NCBI RefSeq assembly: GCF_003729955.1
Contig: NZ_RJTX01000002.1
Span: 682,001-746,000 of the forward strand
Source: Chryseobacterium daecheongense
Lineage (GTDB): Bacteria > Bacteroidota > Bacteroidia > Flavobacteriales > Weeksellaceae
Length of the DNA: 64,000 nucleotides
Reading direction: 5' to 3'
In this document: one piece after another, positions 35,506-42,879 of the stretch
How the letters are laid out: each line of letters opens with the position of its first letter
Numbering within the stretch: position 1 is the first letter of the stretch
Translations under genes and position numbers: made by a program
Notes under the pieces: model-generated
Database searches by the model: none
The model's input: the letters and a program-made list of their open reading frames with translations, nothing else
What the model was told of the DNA's origin: nothing

Positions 35506-36228
35506 TTAATGATGATGGATGTGTGAATGAGAATGGAAAAGATGCATCGTTAAAGCCAGCATAACTCCTAAAATTACAAGTCCTATTTTGGTCCAGTCGA
35601 TATTGTGGTTTTTATTGCTTTCAAATATAATGACTGATGAAATATGCAGGAAAATACCGCCCACAATAGCCAGGAAATAAGGTTGAAGATCCGGGTTGAA
35701 ATAATTTCCTAATAACATTCCCAGGGGTGATGCGGAAGCAAACAAAGCTATGATCAATAATGAGGGATAAGATGGAACTTTACTTTCGTTCCTGTTGAAT
35801 AGAAAAGCCCCCAGAATAAAAGAGATTGGGATATTATGCACCAAAATCCCCAATAAATAAGGAGATAAAGTTTCCTGTTCGTTAGCCAAAGGAATTCCTT
35901 CAATAAAGGCATGAATGAATAAGCCCACCATTAATGCCATCGGAAGGATATTATTCTCATTATGATGATGGAAATGCCCGTGTTCAAAACCTTTGGTAAG
36001 TGCTTCCAGAATCATTTGAAGCAAAACCCCGAGAATAACGAAAATTCCCAGATTGGTACTTTCTTCTGAAACATACACCTGAGGAAATACCTCATTAAGG
36101 CAGATTGTAATTAAAAATCCGGCACTTAAGATCAATAAATTTTTAGCAAGCTTTTCTTTCTTACCAAAATATTTTCCCAGGAATACGCCTGCAATAACAC
36201 TTAAAATCAGTAAAAGAACCGAGATCAT
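35506..36228 (-). CDS. ZIP-family divalent metal transporter
   Basis: This 240-residue protein has about eight membrane helices. Helix 4 carries HAFIEGIPLA and helix 5 HNIPISFILGAF, the paired histidine/glutamate metal sites of ZIP proteins. A His-rich loop (HGHFHHHN, near residue 85) and a His-rich end (HSHSHIHHH) suggest Zn2+ as the cargo. It overlaps the preceding methyltransferase gene by 4 bases (ATGA), so the two are co-translated. No metal operator is evident. Confidence 0.9.
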   Translation of the reverse strand: MISVLLLILSVIAGVFLGKYFGKKEKLAKNLLILSAGFLITICLNEVFPQVYVSEESTNLGIFVILGVLLQMILEALTKGFEHGHFHHHNENNILPMALMVGLFIHAFIEGIPLANEQETLSPYLLGILVHNIPISFILGAFLFNRNESKVPSYPSLLIIALFASASPLGMLLGNYFNPDLQPYFLAIVGGIFLHISSVIIFESNKNHNIDWTKIGLVILGVMLALTMHLFHSHSHIHHH

Positions 36229-36953
36229 ATTGTTTTCTTAAATAAATTGATGCAACGTGGTGATGTTTGTTTATCAAATGGATTCAGTTGATAATCGCCC
36301 CATATTTTTATTCTTTCGAAACCGCATTCCGTAGCATACGACAGGATGGTTTCGGGAGTGTGAAGTTTTACTTTTTCGAAAAAGTGGAAAGATCTTCCAT
36401 CCGCAACAAATTTAATATCCTTAATGATATGTCTTCCCTCTATTTTTTTATTGATTTTAAAATCTATATTTCCTCTTGTAATTTCAGATTCCGGAATGAT
36501 GCTTTTTCTTACGAATTCTTCATTCAGGTAATCCAAAACAAAATATCCTCCCGGTTTCAATACATTATACACGGACTGAAAAACCTTTTTATCATCACTT
36601 TCCTTATCAAAATACCCGAAACTGGTAAACAGATTGAAAACCGCATCCATCGGATCGGCATCAATAGGGTTTCTCATATCATGAACATCGAAAATAAGAG
36701 TCTGATTCTCAAATTGCTTATCATACTCAATGCTTTGTCTGGAAAGGTCTAATCCTAAAACATCATACCCTAATTTATTGAGGAAAACAGAGTGTCTTCC
36801 CTTTCCGCAGGCAAGGTCAATAATTTTAGAAGATGGCGGTAGCTGGAGATCAGCCGTTAACTTTGTAATGAAGTTTTCCGCTTCAGTGTAATCTCTGTTA
36901 CTGTACAGCAAATGATAATAAGGGGTATCAAACCAAGATTCAAACCATTCCAT
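36225..36953 (-). CDS. class I SAM-dependent methyltransferase
   Basis: This 242-residue protein has the SAM motif I IIDLACGKGRHSVFLNKLG (near residue 43), the acidic motif II LGLDLSRQS, and a FNLFTSFGYFD motif near residue 107. The substrate cannot be told from sequence; Methyltransf_25-type enzymes act on small molecules or proteins. It is the first gene of a two-gene unit with the ZIP transporter. Confidence 0.88.
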   Translation of the reverse strand: MEWFESWFDTPYYHLLYSNRDYTEAENFITKLTADLQLPPSSKIIDLACGKGRHSVFLNKLGYDVLGLDLSRQSIEYDKQFENQTLIFDVHDMRNPIDADPMDAVFNLFTSFGYFDKESDDKKVFQSVYNVLKPGGYFVLDYLNEEFVRKSIIPESEITRGNIDFKINKKIEGRHIIKDIKFVADGRSFHFFEKVKLHTPETILSYATECGFERIKIWGDYQLNPFDKQTSPRCINLFKKTI

Positions 36954-37085
36954 AATGCAAAAATAACTAAATTTGTGCTCTAAAAAGCAAGTATTTCCTT
37001 TCTGTAAAGTAAATATTTAGTTTTAAAGGGTTTACAAATAAAAATGAAACGATAGAAAAAAACTAATATCGTTGATCTTTACACT

Positions 37086-38246
37086 ATGAATACAGACAAT
37101 CTACAAATTCAGATAAAAACATTCTTTGGACTGGAGCAGGTTTTGGCAGAAGAAATCAAAAAGCTGGGCGGCCGTAATGTTGAAATGAAGAACCGTGCGG
37201 TGAACTGTGAAGGGGACCTGGGTTTTCTTTATAAAATCAATTATTCTGCGAGAACGGCTTTGAAAATCTTAGTTCCCATCCATGAATTTAAAGCTTTTAA
37301 CCAGCATCAGTTTTATGACAGATTATTAAAGGTAAGCTGGGAAGAATTCTTAGATGTTGATCAGACTTTTGCTATTGATGCCACCGTAAACTCAGAAACG
37401 TTCAAACATTCTCAGTTCATGACGTTGAAGATGAAGGATGCCATTGTAGATTATTTTCAGGATAAATTCAAGAAACGTCCGAGTATTGAAACCAAAAATC
37501 CGGATATTAAGTTTCATCTGCATATTGACAGGGAATTGGTGACTATTTCCCTGGATTCTTCCGGAGATCCTTTATTTAAAAGAGGATACAGAAAAGAGCA
37601 GGGACAGGCGCCAATTAATGAAGTTTTAGCAAGCGGAATGCTCCAAATTGCAGGTTGGGATGGAAAAGGAAATTTTCTTGATCCGATGTGCGGTTCCGGA
37701 ACATTGTTGATAGAAGCTGCCATGATAGCGATGGATCTTCCGGCTCAGATTTTCAGAAAGAAGTTTGCTTTCCAGAACTGGAAAAATTATGATGCGGACC
37801 TGTTTACAAAAATCAAAGAATTCAGAATTAACAGGATCAAAGCATTTGAAGGGAAAATTGTAGGGTACGATATCGATGCAAGAATGCTCAATGCAGCAAG
37901 AATGAATATTGAAGCGGCCGAGATGGAAGATGTGATTGAGGTAAAGAAACAGAACTTCTTTGAATCCAAAAAAGAGCTCTTCCCTTTGTTGATTGTTTTT
38001 AATCCACCTTATGATGAAAGAATCTCAATCAATGATGATGATTTCTATAAAAAAATAGGAGACACTTTTAAAACAAGCTATCCGAACACATTAGCATGGC
38101 TGATTTCATCTGATCTTGAGGCGGTGAAGAAAATAGGATTACGTCCTTCCAGAAAAGTAAAGCTTTTCAATGGAAAACTGGAAACCAGATTCTTACAGTA
38201 TGAGATGTACGAAGGGACGAAAAAAGTACATAAAATTGAAAATTAA
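37086..38246 (+). CDS. THUMP-domain RNA methyltransferase, RlmL N-terminal-like
   Basis: This 386-residue protein has a THUMP RNA-binding domain (about 40-155). The UPF0020 methyltransferase part follows, with motif FLDPMCGSGTLLIEAAMIA (near 200), a SAM-binding acidic loop VGYDIDARML (near 258) and the catalytic NPPYDERIS (near 305). NPPY enzymes of this type methylate guanine N2 in 23S rRNA (m2G2445 in E. coli RlmL). The fused second domain (RlmK) of E. coli RlmL is absent, as in most bacteria. It is transcribed alone. Confidence 0.9.
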   Translation: MNTDNLQIQIKTFFGLEQVLAEEIKKLGGRNVEMKNRAVNCEGDLGFLYKINYSARTALKILVPIHEFKAFNQHQFYDRLLKVSWEEFLDVDQTFAIDATVNSETFKHSQFMTLKMKDAIVDYFQDKFKKRPSIETKNPDIKFHLHIDRELVTISLDSSGDPLFKRGYRKEQGQAPINEVLASGMLQIAGWDGKGNFLDPMCGSGTLLIEAAMIAMDLPAQIFRKKFAFQNWKNYDADLFTKIKEFRINRIKAFEGKIVGYDIDARMLNAARMNIEAAEMEDVIEVKKQNFFESKKELFPLLIVFNPPYDERISINDDDFYKKIGDTFKTSYPNTLAWLISSDLEAVKKIGLRPSRKVKLFNGKLETRFLQYEMYEGTKKVHKIEN

Positions 38247-38296
38247 TACACATTTTATGCAATAAATATTTACATTTATTGTCCAAAAATTGAATC

Positions 38297-38494
38297 ATGA
38301 AATTATTAGTAATTAGTCCTTTTGATATAATAATAGCTGCTTTAATGATCATCACGTTATATGCTGTTGCTATTGCCATGCTGTTCAAAAATAAATCAAA
38401 TATCTGGCCTTATTTGGCATTGCTGTTTTTCCCTATAATTGCCCCGATAGGCATTATTGCCGGATATTATATGACCAAAACAATTAAATCTTAA
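38297..38494 (+). CDS. small two-helix membrane protein, PLDc_N-like
   Basis: This 65-residue protein has two hydrophobic helices (about 10-30 and 38-60) split by NKSNIWPYLALLFFPIIAPIG. That pattern resembles the N-terminal membrane anchor of phospholipase-D-like proteins (PLDc_N), with no enzyme domain. The stop is followed by an intrinsic terminator. It is likely a real gene because the terminator fits. Confidence 0.6.
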   Translation: MKLLVISPFDIIIAALMIITLYAVAIAMLFKNKSNIWPYLALLFFPIIAPIGIIAGYYMTKTIKS

Positions 38495-38507
38495 CAAAGA
38501 ATAATAG

Positions 38508-38534
38508 AAAATCCGCCGTAAAGGTGGATTTTTT
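38508..38534 (+). terminator. terminator after the small membrane protein gene
   Basis: AATCCGCC and GGTGGATT (one G-T pair) close on a 5-base loop and are followed by six T residues. Confidence 0.82.
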
Positions 38535-38860
38535 ATTTTAAATTCTTTCAATCACCTCACTAAAGAAGGCGCAAAACCAAATTGTTTTTTAAAAGCATAG
38601 GAAAAATGCGATAAATCTTCAAAGCTACTTCTATATATACATCGGATGCTTTTTTTTGATTTTTATTGATGAGACAAAGTTATCATGAGGAGTAATGAAG
38701 CGTTTTGTTTATAATTTCAATTGCTTTGTTGAAAATGCCATATTCAGAAAAAGTAGTCCAATGAATATGATTTTTACCATTTAAGCGTTAATTAATTGAA
38801 TAAGTAAGAAAACTGTTTGCGGGTTCTTCCGTGAATAATTAATTTTGAAAAATTTTCAAT
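38535..38860. other. gene-free region holding an AraC relic and glycosyltransferase promoter
   Basis: Apart from the AraC-family remnant at 38552-38660, the 326 bases show AT-rich sequence with no coding frame. The glycosyltransferase promoter should lie within the last 60 bases, but no TAnnTTTG match is convincing. Confidence 0.6.
38552..38660 (-). pseudogene. C-terminal remnant of an AraC-family regulator
   Basis: Read on the minus strand, the frame ending at TGA (38552-38554) spells SSFEDLSHFSYAFKKQFGF and then APSLVR. This is the second helix-turn-helix end of AraC-type regulators (consensus G F x D x S H F S R x F K K x F G x x P S). Upstream in the same frame only about ten residues remain before a stop, and no start codon or first helix-turn-helix exists. 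The gene has lost nearly everything and is surely not functional. Confidence 0.85.
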
Positions 38861-39865
38861 TTGAAGCCTACCATTTCTATCATTGTCGCTATTTTTAACC
38901 GGAAGGATGAGCTTTTTGAGCTTTTAACTTCACTCACTCAACAGACTGATAAAGACTTTGAGGTGATTATTGTTGATGACGGTTCTCTGATTGACCTGCA
39001 ACCCACCATACAGCATTTTGAAGGAATGTTAACCATTAAATACTTCAGAAAAGATAATTCTGGTCCGGGTTTAACTAGAAATTACGGAGCGAGAAGAGCT
39101 GAAAATGAATGGCTGGTTTTTGTAGACAGCGATGTTATTGTAGAAAAAGACTACATCGAGAACATCAAAAAAGATATCATTGAAATTCCATGTGATGCTT
39201 TCGGAGGGGCAGATAAAGCTCATAAAGGGTTTAATCTGATGCAGAAAGCCATTTCCTATTCCATGACCTCGGTTTTTACAACAGGTGGGATCAGAGGGAA
39301 TAAAAAGGCGGTTTCCAAATTTCAGCCCAGAAGCTTCAATATGGGAGTTAAAAAAGAAGTTTTCAATCAGGTAGGAGGGTTTTCCGAAATGAGAATAGGA
39401 GAGGATCCGGATTTGTCCATGACACTTTGGGAAAATGGATTTACAACGGCTTTTTTTGATGATATTGCCGTGTATCACAAACGTAGAGTAGATTTTGGGA
39501 AATTTTCAAAACAGGTATATCAGTTTGGCTGTGCAAGACCTATCCTTAATCAGAGACATCCGAACTACGTAAAACTATCTTTTGCGTTTCCTACACTTTT
39601 TCTTTTAGGATATATAATGGGCTTCCTGGAATATTTTGTTCTGGGTAATGGTTTTATACTGGCTTTGTACGGATTATATACTTTCCTCGTGTTTTTCCAT
39701 GCCTTAATGGTAACAAAAAATATCAGCATCGCCGGAATGGCAGTGATTTCCACATATATTCAAATGTTTTCTTACGGATATGGATTTTTGAAATCATGGA
39801 TTTTCCTTAATATCTTCAGAATGAAACCTGAAGATGCATTTCCGGGTCACTTTTACAAGAAATAA
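38861..39865 (+). CDS. family 2 glycosyltransferase, membrane-anchored
   Basis: The start is a TTG at 38861, giving MKPTISIIVAIFNRKDELFELL. The GT-A domain has the DDG nucleotide site (IIVDDGSL) and the metal motif FVDSDVIVEKDYI (near residue 86-98). RIGEDPDLSMTLWENG lies near 180, as in GT2 acceptor-site loops. The C-terminal third has two to three membrane helices (about 240-320), so the enzyme faces the cytoplasm from the inner membrane. It likely makes a surface glycan or glycolipid. No glycan cluster surrounds it. The terminator at 39870 is shared with the next gene. Confidence 0.87.
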   Translation: MKPTISIIVAIFNRKDELFELLTSLTQQTDKDFEVIIVDDGSLIDLQPTIQHFEGMLTIKYFRKDNSGPGLTRNYGARRAENEWLVFVDSDVIVEKDYIENIKKDIIEIPCDAFGGADKAHKGFNLMQKAISYSMTSVFTTGGIRGNKKAVSKFQPRSFNMGVKKEVFNQVGGFSEMRIGEDPDLSMTLWENGFTTAFFDDIAVYHKRRVDFGKFSKQVYQFGCARPILNQRHPNYVKLSFAFPTLFLLGYIMGFLEYFVLGNGFILALYGLYTFLVFFHALMVTKNISIAGMAVISTYIQMFSYGYGFLKSWIFLNIFRMKPEDAFPGHFYKK

Positions 39866-39869
39866 AATA

Positions 39870-39898
39870 AAAATCGGCTGAATTATTCAGCCGATTTT
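39870..39898. terminator. bidirectional terminator between glycosyltransferase and PLP-lyase genes
   Basis: AAAATCGGCTGAAT and ATTCAGCCGATTTT pair around one base, with A/T runs on both sides. The convergent genes end at 39865 and 39901. Confidence 0.9.
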
Positions 39899-39900
39899 CT

Positions 39901-41127
39901 TTAGTATATTGAAATAGTTTCATGGTTGAGAACGCCTGTTTTTTTCATGCATTCTTTCATTTTTCTGTAGGTTCTCTCGATGTCGTGGTCTAATCCGATA
40001 GAGAATCTGATCAAGCCGTCGGAAATTCCCATTGCTGAACGTTCTTCTTCAGGAATTTCTGAGGAAGTTGAGCTTCCTGAGCAAGAGAATAATGTTTTAT
40101 AGAATCCTAAACTTACGGCAAGATATCCAAGATTTTCCTGCTGCATCAGTTCCATAAGTTCATTGGCTTTTTCGGTAGTTCCGGCATCTAAAGTCAGCAA
40201 TCCACCAAATCCGTACTCTTCATTCATCATGCTTTTCATCAATTCATGATCCTTATGGGATGGTAATCCGGGATAAGAAACTTTCAAACCGTCTTTTTCA
40301 AATCTCTCAGCTAAATACATGGCATTATAGCTGTGCTGTTTCATTCTGATATGAAGTGTTCTCAGGTTTTTTAAGATGCTTGCAGAACGCATACTGTCCA
40401 TGGTTGGTCCAAGCAGCATACAGGCACCTGTGTTTACATTTTTAGTGTCATTGATGAATTCCTGTGTTCCACAGTACACTCCTCCTACGGTATCACTGCT
40501 TCCGTTGATGAATTTTGTTAAACTGTGAATAACGATATCCGCACCCAATAATTGCGGGGAAACGGAAAGAGGGGAGAATGTGTTATCAACAATCAGTTGT
40601 AAATTATGTTTTTTACAGATCTCAGATAATTTTTTCAAATCAGCCACTTCAAGCAATGGATTGCTTACTGTTTCACAATAAATAACTTTGGTATTGGGCT
40701 GAATTGAATTTTCGATAGATTCAAAGTTGCTGATGTCTACGAAAGTTGTTTTTATATTGAAAGAAGGCAGGAAGTTTTTAAGGAAAGCGTAGGTTCCGCC
40801 GTAAATGGTTCTGCTGGAAATAATATGATCATCTGCTTTACAAACCTCCATAAGCACAGAAGTAATAGCACCCATTCCTGAAGCCGTAACATTAGCTGCT
40901 TCTGTATTTTCCATCTTTGCCAAAGCCTGGGAAAGATACAGATTCATCGGGGATGAATGTCTTGAATATAAATAGCATCCGTCGGCGTTTCCTTCGAATG
41001 TGTCGAACATAGTTTTAGCAGAAAGGAAAGTGTAAGTAGAACTATCTGAAATAGAAGGGTTCACCCCACCAAATTCTCCAAAATATTGCAAATCCTGAAT
41101 TTCATTTGCGGCATTAAAAGTCTCCAT
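39901..41127 (-). CDS. Cys/Met-metabolism PLP enzyme, methionine gamma-lyase or cystathionine gamma-lyase type
   Basis: This 408-residue enzyme has the PLP lysine in HSLTKFINGSSDTVGG (near residue 204) and the phosphate/substrate motif YSRHSSPMNLYLSQALA near 55. Family members split methionine or cystathionine, releasing a thiol, ammonia and 2-oxobutyrate, which is also the IlvA product in this window. Sequence alone does not separate lyase from O-acetylhomoserine enzymes. The gene is divergent from an Lrp-type regulator 145 bases away, so substrate-responsive control by that regulator is likely. Confidence 0.88.
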   Translation of the reverse strand: METFNAANEIQDLQYFGEFGGVNPSISDSSTYTFLSAKTMFDTFEGNADGCYLYSRHSSPMNLYLSQALAKMENTEAANVTASGMGAITSVLMEVCKADDHIISSRTIYGGTYAFLKNFLPSFNIKTTFVDISNFESIENSIQPNTKVIYCETVSNPLLEVADLKKLSEICKKHNLQLIVDNTFSPLSVSPQLLGADIVIHSLTKFINGSSDTVGGVYCGTQEFINDTKNVNTGACMLLGPTMDSMRSASILKNLRTLHIRMKQHSYNAMYLAERFEKDGLKVSYPGLPSHKDHELMKSMMNEEYGFGGLLTLDAGTTEKANELMELMQQENLGYLAVSLGFYKTLFSCSGSSTSSEIPEEERSAMGISDGLIRFSIGLDHDIERTYRKMKECMKKTGVLNHETISIY

Positions 41128-41214
41128 TATTTTTTCTTTTAAATTTCACTCCTTTCCAGAATTATTACAATACTTTCTGTAAATATTAGATGATAAAACT
41201 ATAATTATGTTATA

Positions 41215-41241
41215 TTGGTGAAAAAATGTTTATTATATTTG
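41215..41241 (+). promoter_or_regulatory. promoter of the Lrp-type regulator
   Basis: TTGG at 41215-41218 and TATATTTG at 41234-41241 are 15 bases apart, resembling the Bacteroidota -33/-7 boxes with a short spacer. The -7 box is 31 bases before the ATG. It lies in the shared 145-base divergent region where the regulator probably also controls the lyase gene. Confidence 0.45.
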
Positions 41242-41272
41242 AATGTGCTAAACTTTTACCAAAAAATTATCT

Positions 41273-41731
41273 ATGAACTTTGATGAAACTGATAAAAAAC
41301 TGTTGTCTTTTTTACAGGAAGATTGCAAACAAACCACCAAAGAGCTGTCTTATAAGCTTGGATTATCCGTTACAGCAATTTATGAACGTATAAGAAAACT
41401 GGAAAGCAGCGGAGTGATTTCAAAGTATGTTGCGATTCTCGATAAACAAAAAATAGACAGAAATTTTATCATTTTATGTCATATTAAGCTTACCCAACAT
41501 AAAAAGGAGTATATTCTTCAATTTGAAAAAGAAGTAATGAACTTGGAAGAAGTTACCGAATGTTTCCACGTAAGTGGTGATTATGATTATATCATTAAAA
41601 TAGGTGTAAAGGATATGGATGACTATCGTAATTTTATGCTGACAAAGCTGACTACTTTACAGCACATTGCAAGTACTCACAGTTCATTCATGATCTCAGA
41701 GGTGAAAAATACAACAGCAATTGTTTTGTAA
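41273..41731 (+). CDS. Lrp/AsnC-family transcriptional regulator
   Basis: This 152-residue protein has an N-terminal winged helix-turn-helix (DETDKKLLSFLQED, with the recognition helix YKLGLSVTAIYERIRKLE). The C-terminal RAM/ACT effector domain follows (VTECFHVSGDYDYIIKIGV, near residue 95). Members sense amino acids and bind near divergent promoters. The neighbour is the methionine/cystathionine lyase gene, so methionine or a related compound is a plausible effector. The stop abuts the convergent bestrophin gene with no gap or terminator. Confidence 0.93.
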   Translation: MNFDETDKKLLSFLQEDCKQTTKELSYKLGLSVTAIYERIRKLESSGVISKYVAILDKQKIDRNFIILCHIKLTQHKKEYILQFEKEVMNLEEVTECFHVSGDYDYIIKIGVKDMDDYRNFMLTKLTTLQHIASTHSSFMISEVKNTTAIVL

Positions 41732-42769
41732 TTACACTAAAACGCCGTTCTTCGAGGCAATAGGATCCGGAAGATCTTCGTTTTCGCCTATAATCTGTAG
41801 TAAATCGATTTCTATGGTTCTGCAAATAGAAAGCATAGGGACATCAAACATCAATCCTGCAAACGGGTTTTCGGAATAATCTCCTACAAGTTCCATGATG
41901 ATGTAAATCCAGCCAATAATGATACAGAAAGGAATAGAGGTCCAGATTCCCCAGTCGCCGAGTTTAGCGAATTCATTAACCAAACCTAAAGGAAGCAGCA
42001 AGATAAAAAGAACGTTGAAAACGAATGCCGTACTTGCAAACTGCCTTGGAGAAGGGAACTTTTTAATTCTTTCTGCCTGACCCTGAAAACCATAAAACTC
42101 ATTCAACGTGGTTTGTAGCTGCATTTGATTAAAATCAGAAATGGCTTTGATGTTTTTAAGCGCATTGATATCTTTTGCCTGTTGAGAAATCAGGTAGGTA
42201 GCAAAATTTTTATACGTTGCTTGTAGTTCTGCTTCTTCTTCCGATAAATATTTATGAAGGAAAATAGGAGTTCTTCCATAATCGGGGAAACCAGCTTTAA
42301 TCAAACGGTTACGTCTTTGGTTAACATTGTGATGAGAATGTTCTTCTTCCGCACTGATGTGCTCCCATTCAGTTGGGACCAATAACTGCTCACGGAAAGC
42401 ATATAGCCAGGCGATGTGGCGATATACAATTCTCTTTTTTCTGTCTTCCAAATCAAAAGTACCTACTTCTTCATTCTCAGTATTAAATGCGGAAACCATG
42501 GATGCAAAAGCACGGCTGGAATTCACGATTCCACCCCATATTTTCCGGGCTTCCCAAAGTCTGTCGTAAGCTTGATTGTTTTTAAAACCTACCAAAAATG
42601 CTTCCGCTGTACCAATCAGAGCTACGGGAACCCAAGGAATGATCATCCATTGCCAATTGAAAAAATAGAAAAGAGTGGCGATCAATGTACACCAGATCGA
42701 GATCCAGATCAGATGAACGCCGGATAAATTAAGTACCTGCCTGTAATTGACATATTTGGTTGTGATCAT
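41732..42769 (-). CDS. bestrophin-family (UPF0187) chloride-channel-like protein
   Basis: This 345-residue protein has about four membrane segments. The bestrophin motifs KNNQAYDRLWEARKIWGGIVNSSRAFA (near residue 63-90) and FGLMFDV-like ending ENPFAGLMFDVPMLSICRTIEI (near 308) are present. Bacterial homologues form pentameric ion channels; the ion is not evident. It lies tail-to-tail with the Lrp gene, the two stop codons being adjacent. Confidence 0.88.
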   Translation of the reverse strand: MITTKYVNYRQVLNLSGVHLIWISIWCTLIATLFYFFNWQWMIIPWVPVALIGTAEAFLVGFKNNQAYDRLWEARKIWGGIVNSSRAFASMVSAFNTENEEVGTFDLEDRKKRIVYRHIAWLYAFREQLLVPTEWEHISAEEEHSHHNVNQRRNRLIKAGFPDYGRTPIFLHKYLSEEEAELQATYKNFATYLISQQAKDINALKNIKAISDFNQMQLQTTLNEFYGFQGQAERIKKFPSPRQFASTAFVFNVLFILLLPLGLVNEFAKLGDWGIWTSIPFCIIIGWIYIIMELVGDYSENPFAGLMFDVPMLSICRTIEIDLLQIIGENEDLPDPIASKNGVLV

Positions 42770-42840
42770 ACATTATGCGTTTTGATGAGACGTTTGGAAA
42801 ACGTTATTACAAGTTTATTAAAAAAATAAAAAATGAGCAT

Positions 42841-42867
42841 AAAAAAACCTCTAAAAAATTAGAGGTT
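42841..42867 (-). terminator. intrinsic terminator of the E1 gene
   Basis: AACCTCTAA and TTAGAGGTT pair around a 4-base loop. On the minus strand a run of T residues follows. It lies just past the stop at 42880. Confidence 0.85.
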
Positions 42868-42879
42868 GATATATTTGAT

